From NCBI GenBank assembly GCA_001823105.1, contig MHTO01000027.1:27552-34937 (forward strand): 7,386 bases of DNA. The letters are read 5' to 3'. This DNA is from Candidatus Wildermuthbacteria bacterium GWA2_46_15 (GTDB lineage Bacteria; Patescibacteriota; Minisyncoccia; Minisyncoccales; GWA2-46-15). The notes below the pieces were generated by a model, which saw only the letters and a list, made by a program, of their open reading frames with translations, had not been told where the DNA came from and did no database searches. This document shows positions 5,151 to 7,386 of this stretch, in pieces. Made by a program: the position numbers and the translations under genes. How positions within the stretch are numbered: the first letter of the stretch is position 1; each line of letters opens with the position of its first letter.

Positions 5151-6868
5151 AGGGTTATCGGATCGGCCTCATTCTGATTTTCTTAATCTTGCTGGGAACG
5201 ACCGTCATCGGTCGTTTATTTTATCTTCAGGTCTGGCGAGGCAGTTATTACCGGGCCCTGGCCCGAGGTCAGCAAAAGTTTTTCTCAGCCAGCGCCGGAG
5301 AAAGAGGTGAGATTTTTTTCGCCGGCGGCCAAATCCTGGCCACGAGCTCCGTTCGTAAATTCATCTACGTTTCGCCCCGAGAAATTAAGGAACCGGATAA
5401 AGCCAAAAAGGCCTTGAGCCAAATTTTGGATCTGGACGAAATTCTAGTCGAAGAAAAATTGAGCCAAGACAGTCCTTACGAATTTGTTAAAAATAAGGCG
5501 ACCGAGGCCGAGGCAGAGAAACTGCAAAGGCTGCAGATAGCCGGAATCTACATCGGCGAAGAAAGAGTCAGGGTTTTTCCTCAGGGCACGATGGCCTCGC
5601 AAACCATTGGTTTTGTTGATTCAGAAAAACAGGGCCAATACGGATTGGAAGGCTTCTACCAGGATATTCTGAAAGGAAAAGAAGGCACTTTAGAGGGAGA
5701 AAAAGGAGCCGGAGGATTCTTGATTTCTTTTTCCTCTCCCAATGAAATGGAAAAGGGGAGCGATCTAATTTTAACTCTGGATTACCAAATTCAATTTGAG
5801 GCAGAAAAGTTGCTGGCCAAGGCCAAAGAAAATCTAGAGTTTGAAAGCGGGACCATTATTGCGGTCCGGCCGGATTCGGGAGAGGTATTGGCCCTGGCCA
5901 GTTATCCTAATTTTGATCCTAATAACTACGGACAGGAAAAAGATTTGGAAATCTTCCAAAACCCGGCGATCCAAAAAATCTTTGAACCGGGTTCGGTCTT
6001 CAAACCCCTGACCATGGCCGCGGCCATTGAAGAAGGGAAAATCACGCCTCAAACAACCTATGTCGATGAGGGAGTCGTTCGGATCGGCCAGACACCAATT
6101 TATAATTATGATCAGAGAACCTGGGGCGAAAGAACGATGACCGAAGTCCTGGAAAAATCAATTAATACCGGAGCCGTTTTTGCCGAGCAGCAGCTGGGAT
6201 CCGAACTGTTTTTAAGATACCTCGAGAAATTCGGCTTCTTTGCTAAAACCGACATTGAGCTCCAGGGCGAGGTCTTTTCCCAGAACAAAGAATTTAAAAA
6301 GGGATATGAGATAAACTTTGCCACGGCCGCTTTTGGCCAAGGAATAGAAATCACTCCCATCCAGCTGATCCGCGCCTTTTCGGCCCTGGCCAATGGGGGC
6401 AAACTAGTCAGCCCCCATCTCGTAAAGAAAATTATAACGCGAAGCGATATATCGGGCGTTCCGCCCGCTATCGACAGAAACGGCCAGAAAATCTCTCCCG
6501 CGACCTCTTCCGAGGTCACCGAGAATATCATTTCTCCGAGAACCAGTTCCCAGGTTGTTTCCATGATGACGAGCGTCGTCGAAAACGGCTTTGGCAAAAA
6601 AGCGAAGATTCCCGGTTATTTTGTCGCCGGCAAAACCGGCACAGCCCAGGTTTCCTGGGGAGCTCTGGACGTGACTAAGCCCGGCTATTCTGATAAAACC
6701 ATCCAATCATTTGTTGGTTTTGCTCCCGCCTTTAATCCCAAATTCTTGATCTTGGTCAAGTTGGATAATCCTCGGGCCAAAACAGCAGAATATTCCGCCC
6801 TGCCGATCTTCCACGATTTGGCTAAATACATCATTGACGTCTGGCAAATCCCGCCGGACTACCCCTAG
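5147..6868 (+). CDS. ftsI: Septal peptidoglycan transpeptidase FtsI (class B penicillin-binding protein)
   Basis: This encodes 573 residues. The enzyme cross-links septal peptidoglycan on the outer face of the membrane. One N-terminal transmembrane helix at about 6-23 is followed by the PBP dimerisation domain and then the transpeptidase domain. All three penicillin-binding motifs are present: SVFK with catalytic S283 and K286, SIN at 338-340, and KTG at 496-498. The dimerisation-domain signature RGxIxDRNG is degenerate (RGEIFFAGGQ), which is unusual. There are no PASTA domains. Residues about 434-463, a linker before the KTG region, are encoded by DNA with two hairpins and may carry a palindromic insertion. 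The start overlaps the ftsL stop (ATGA). After ftsI the usual mraY/mur/ftsW genes are absent; a new promoter begins at the base after the stop codon. Confidence 0.95.
   Translation: MKGYRIGLILIFLILLGTTVIGRLFYLQVWRGSYYRALARGQQKFFSASAGERGEIFFAGGQILATSSVRKFIYVSPREIKEPDKAKKALSQILDLDEILVEEKLSQDSPYEFVKNKATEAEAEKLQRLQIAGIYIGEERVRVFPQGTMASQTIGFVDSEKQGQYGLEGFYQDILKGKEGTLEGEKGAGGFLISFSSPNEMEKGSDLILTLDYQIQFEAEKLLAKAKENLEFESGTIIAVRPDSGEVLALASYPNFDPNNYGQEKDLEIFQNPAIQKIFEPGSVFKPLTMAAAIEEGKITPQTTYVDEGVVRIGQTPIYNYDQRTWGERTMTEVLEKSINTGAVFAEQQLGSELFLRYLEKFGFFAKTDIELQGEVFSQNKEFKKGYEINFATAAFGQGIEITPIQLIRAFSALANGGKLVSPHLVKKIITRSDISGVPPAIDRNGQKISPATSSEVTENIISPRTSSQVVSMMTSVVENGFGKKAKIPGYFVAGKTGTAQVSWGALDVTKPGYSDKTIQSFVGFAPAFNPKFLILVKLDNPRAKTAEYSALPIFHDLAKYIIDVWQIPPDYP
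6441..6517 (+). repeat. Hairpin-rich linker segment inside ftsI
   Basis: An imperfect palindrome at 6445-6473 has a core stem GGGCG (6454-6458), loop TTC, CGCCC (6462-6466), plus an outer CGATA/TATCG stem. A perfect 6-bp hairpin follows at 6502-6517 (GACCTC, loop TTCC, GAGGTC). The first encodes residues about 434-443 (SDISGVPPAI), which appear additional to the usual FtsI linker. No clear flanking direct repeat is seen, and the core differs from the TTCGA/CTCAGG elements. Confidence 0.45.
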
Positions 6869-6896
6869 TTGACTTTTCCTCTAAAAGTGGGATAAT
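6869..6896 (+). promoter_or_regulatory. Promoter for the small ORF, tRNA-Glu and transporter gene
   Basis: TTGACT (6869-6874) and GATAAT (6891-6896) are 16 nt apart, with a TGG extended -10 directly upstream (6888-6890). The -35 starts at the base after the ftsI TAG. The predicted transcript begins near 6903, leaving a leader of about 46 nt. Confidence 0.75.
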
Positions 6897-6935
6897 AGAT
6901 AAGATTCTTTTGGAGCCATCACAAGGAAAGAGGAA

Positions 6936-6941
6936 AGGAGG
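6936..6941 (+). promoter_or_regulatory. Perfect Shine-Dalgarno that sets the start of the small ORF
   Basis: AGGAGG, within AAAGGAGGTG, lies 7 nt before ATG 6949. It is the only consensus ribosome binding site in the window. It excludes the in-frame TTG at 6910, which would put the site inside the gene. Confidence 0.85.
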
Positions 6942-6948
6942 TGTAACC

Positions 6949-7176
6949 ATGAAAATCCTTTGGCTCGAGAAATGGTGGGGTATCACCGTCCTCGGCGCGC
7001 CAATCGGAGTCTGGAGAGGCTGTTCCGGTTGCCGCTATGCCGACGGGGATATGGCCGTCAACATGCGAGAAACCGACATCGTCACTGATCTCGGACTCGA
7101 GCATGCTGATATTGATGGCATTCATTACCGCTGGCAAGTTCACGACCTGCCGGCCGGTGCCGTCGCCACTGCCTAG
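6949..7176 (+). CDS. Small 75-residue orphan protein with a CSGC motif
   Basis: I do not recognise the family. The protein has a Trp-rich start (WLEKWWG), a weakly hydrophobic stretch at about 10-22, CSGC at about 25-28, then an acidic half with several Asp and His residues (ETDIVTD, EHADIDGIHYRW). CxxC plus His could bind metal or be redox-active, but nothing proves this. There is no clear transmembrane helix or signal peptide. Composition differs from neighbouring genes: Lys occurs only in the first eight residues. A good promoter, a 46-nt leader and a perfect Shine-Dalgarno argue that it is truly translated, probably at a high level. It is followed within 50 nt by tRNA-Glu with no room for another promoter, so it probably shares a transcript with the tRNA and the transporter gene. 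Confidence 0.7.
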   Translation: MKILWLEKWWGITVLGAPIGVWRGCSGCRYADGDMAVNMRETDIVTDLGLEHADIDGIHYRWQVHDLPAGAVATA

Positions 7177-7191
7177 CCCCGCCCCAACAGA

Positions 7192-7217
7192 CTGCCCGGA
7201 CAGAAATGACCGGGCAG
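7192..7217 (+). other. Stable hairpin between the small ORF and tRNA-Glu
   Basis: A perfect 8-bp stem CTGCCCGG/CCGGGCAG encloses ACAGAAATGA, in which CA/TG can pair around GAAA. It is followed by CCCTTCTG, not a T-run, and ends 7 nt before the tRNA. It could be a weak or partial terminator, an mRNA 3' end, or a processing signal for RNase P or RNase III-type cleavage. Confidence 0.55.
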
Positions 7218-7224
7218 CCCTTCT

Positions 7225-7299
7225 GCCGCTATCGTCTAGTGGTCAGGACATCAGCTTCTCAAGCTGAGAACACCGGTTCGACTCCGGTTAGCGGCACCA
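7225..7299 (+). tRNA. tRNA-Glu (anticodon CTC), CCA encoded
   Basis: A full cloverleaf is visible. The acceptor stem is GCCGCTA (7225-7231) with TAGCGGC (7289-7295). The D-arm starts at GTCTAGTGGTCAGGAC. The anticodon stem is TCAGC/GCTGA with loop TTCTCAA and anticodon CTC at 7258-7260. The T-arm stem is ACCGG/CCGGT with loop TTCGACT. Base 73 is A and CCA is encoded at 7297-7299. It reads GAG codons. Confidence 0.96.
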
Positions 7300-7303
7300 A
7301 AAC

Positions 7304-7386
7304 ATGCTAATCTGGATTTATTCACTCGTCAGCGTCACCGTCATCAGCCTGATTTCTCTGATTGGCGTTTTCGCCCTGGCCCTGAA
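7304..7386 (+). CDS. Probable ZIP-family metal transporter, N-terminus (3' partial)
   Basis: Twenty-seven residues are visible before the window ends, beginning MLIWIYSLVSVTVISLIS. They form a single hydrophobic segment that resembles the first transmembrane helix of bacterial ZIP (ZupT-like) divalent-metal permeases, which import zinc and related ions across the inner membrane. The resemblance is by eye over a short stretch and would not exclude another membrane protein. The ATG is 4 nt after the tRNA CCA, so no ribosome binding site can exist outside the tRNA. After tRNA 3' processing the message would start with AAAC-ATG, practically leaderless. The frame stays open to the edge. Confidence 0.6.
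   Translation, partial: MLIWIYSLVSVTVISLISLIGVFALAL

Noticed and set aside
6910..6948. TTG 6910 as the start of the small ORF
   Set aside because: The perfect Shine-Dalgarno at 6936-6941 is correctly spaced to ATG 6949.
7037..7267. Forward frame overlapping the tRNA
   Set aside because: It runs into the tRNA-Glu cloverleaf and overlaps the small ORF that has its own Shine-Dalgarno.

Overview
The window most likely comes from a Candidate Phyla Radiation (Patescibacteria) genome, probably Parcubacteria-like. The grounds are a compact gene layout, genes without Shine-Dalgarno sequences, an abbreviated division (dcw) cluster, and a membrane-anchored ClpC-like ATPase. This placement rests on gene style and protein similarity judged by eye, not on a search. 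TGA ends several genes at sensible places, so the code looks standard and not that of the UGA=Gly lineages.

Layout, all genes on the + strand. (1) Positions 1-165 hold the 3' end of an unidentified protein with CxxC and CxH motifs, followed by a hairpin terminator. (2) Positions 270-3250 form a three-ORF unit: a small membrane protein, then a two-TM protein whose C-terminus is the first half of a Clp N-terminal domain, then a ClpC-like double AAA+ ATPase that begins with the rest of that domain. The last two are probably one gene split by a one-base frame break near 1139-1142. A strong terminator follows at 3292-3318. (3) A promoter and an array of roughly 10-bp GTGG repeats precede mraZ-rsmH-ftsL-ftsI (3455-6868). 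These four genes are tightly packed, with ATGA overlaps at the last two junctions. (4) A new promoter starts directly at the ftsI stop codon. It leads to a 75-aa orphan protein with a perfect Shine-Dalgarno, tRNA-Glu(CTC) with encoded CCA, and the start of a probable ZIP-family metal transporter cut by the window edge.

How the genes work together: MraZ probably autoregulates the division operon through the GTGG repeats. RsmH methylates 16S rRNA, and FtsL and FtsI act in septal peptidoglycan synthesis. The ClpC-like protein keeps an intact second ATPase domain. Its first ATPase domain has lost every catalytic motif I can check, and the usual pore tyrosine loop and ClpP-docking loop are missing, so it is unlikely to be a standard Clp protease unloader.

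Most unusual: palindromic sequences appear to have inserted in frame into protein-coding genes. A TTCGA/CTCAGG-type palindrome sits in the clp gene (48 nt between TCAAT repeats) and a related one in rsmH (51 nt between AAATTCCAAA repeats). In both, removing the segment restores a normal-looking protein. A different hairpin lies in a variable linker of ftsI. This resembles the Rickettsia palindromic elements and is the best candidate here for something undescribed.
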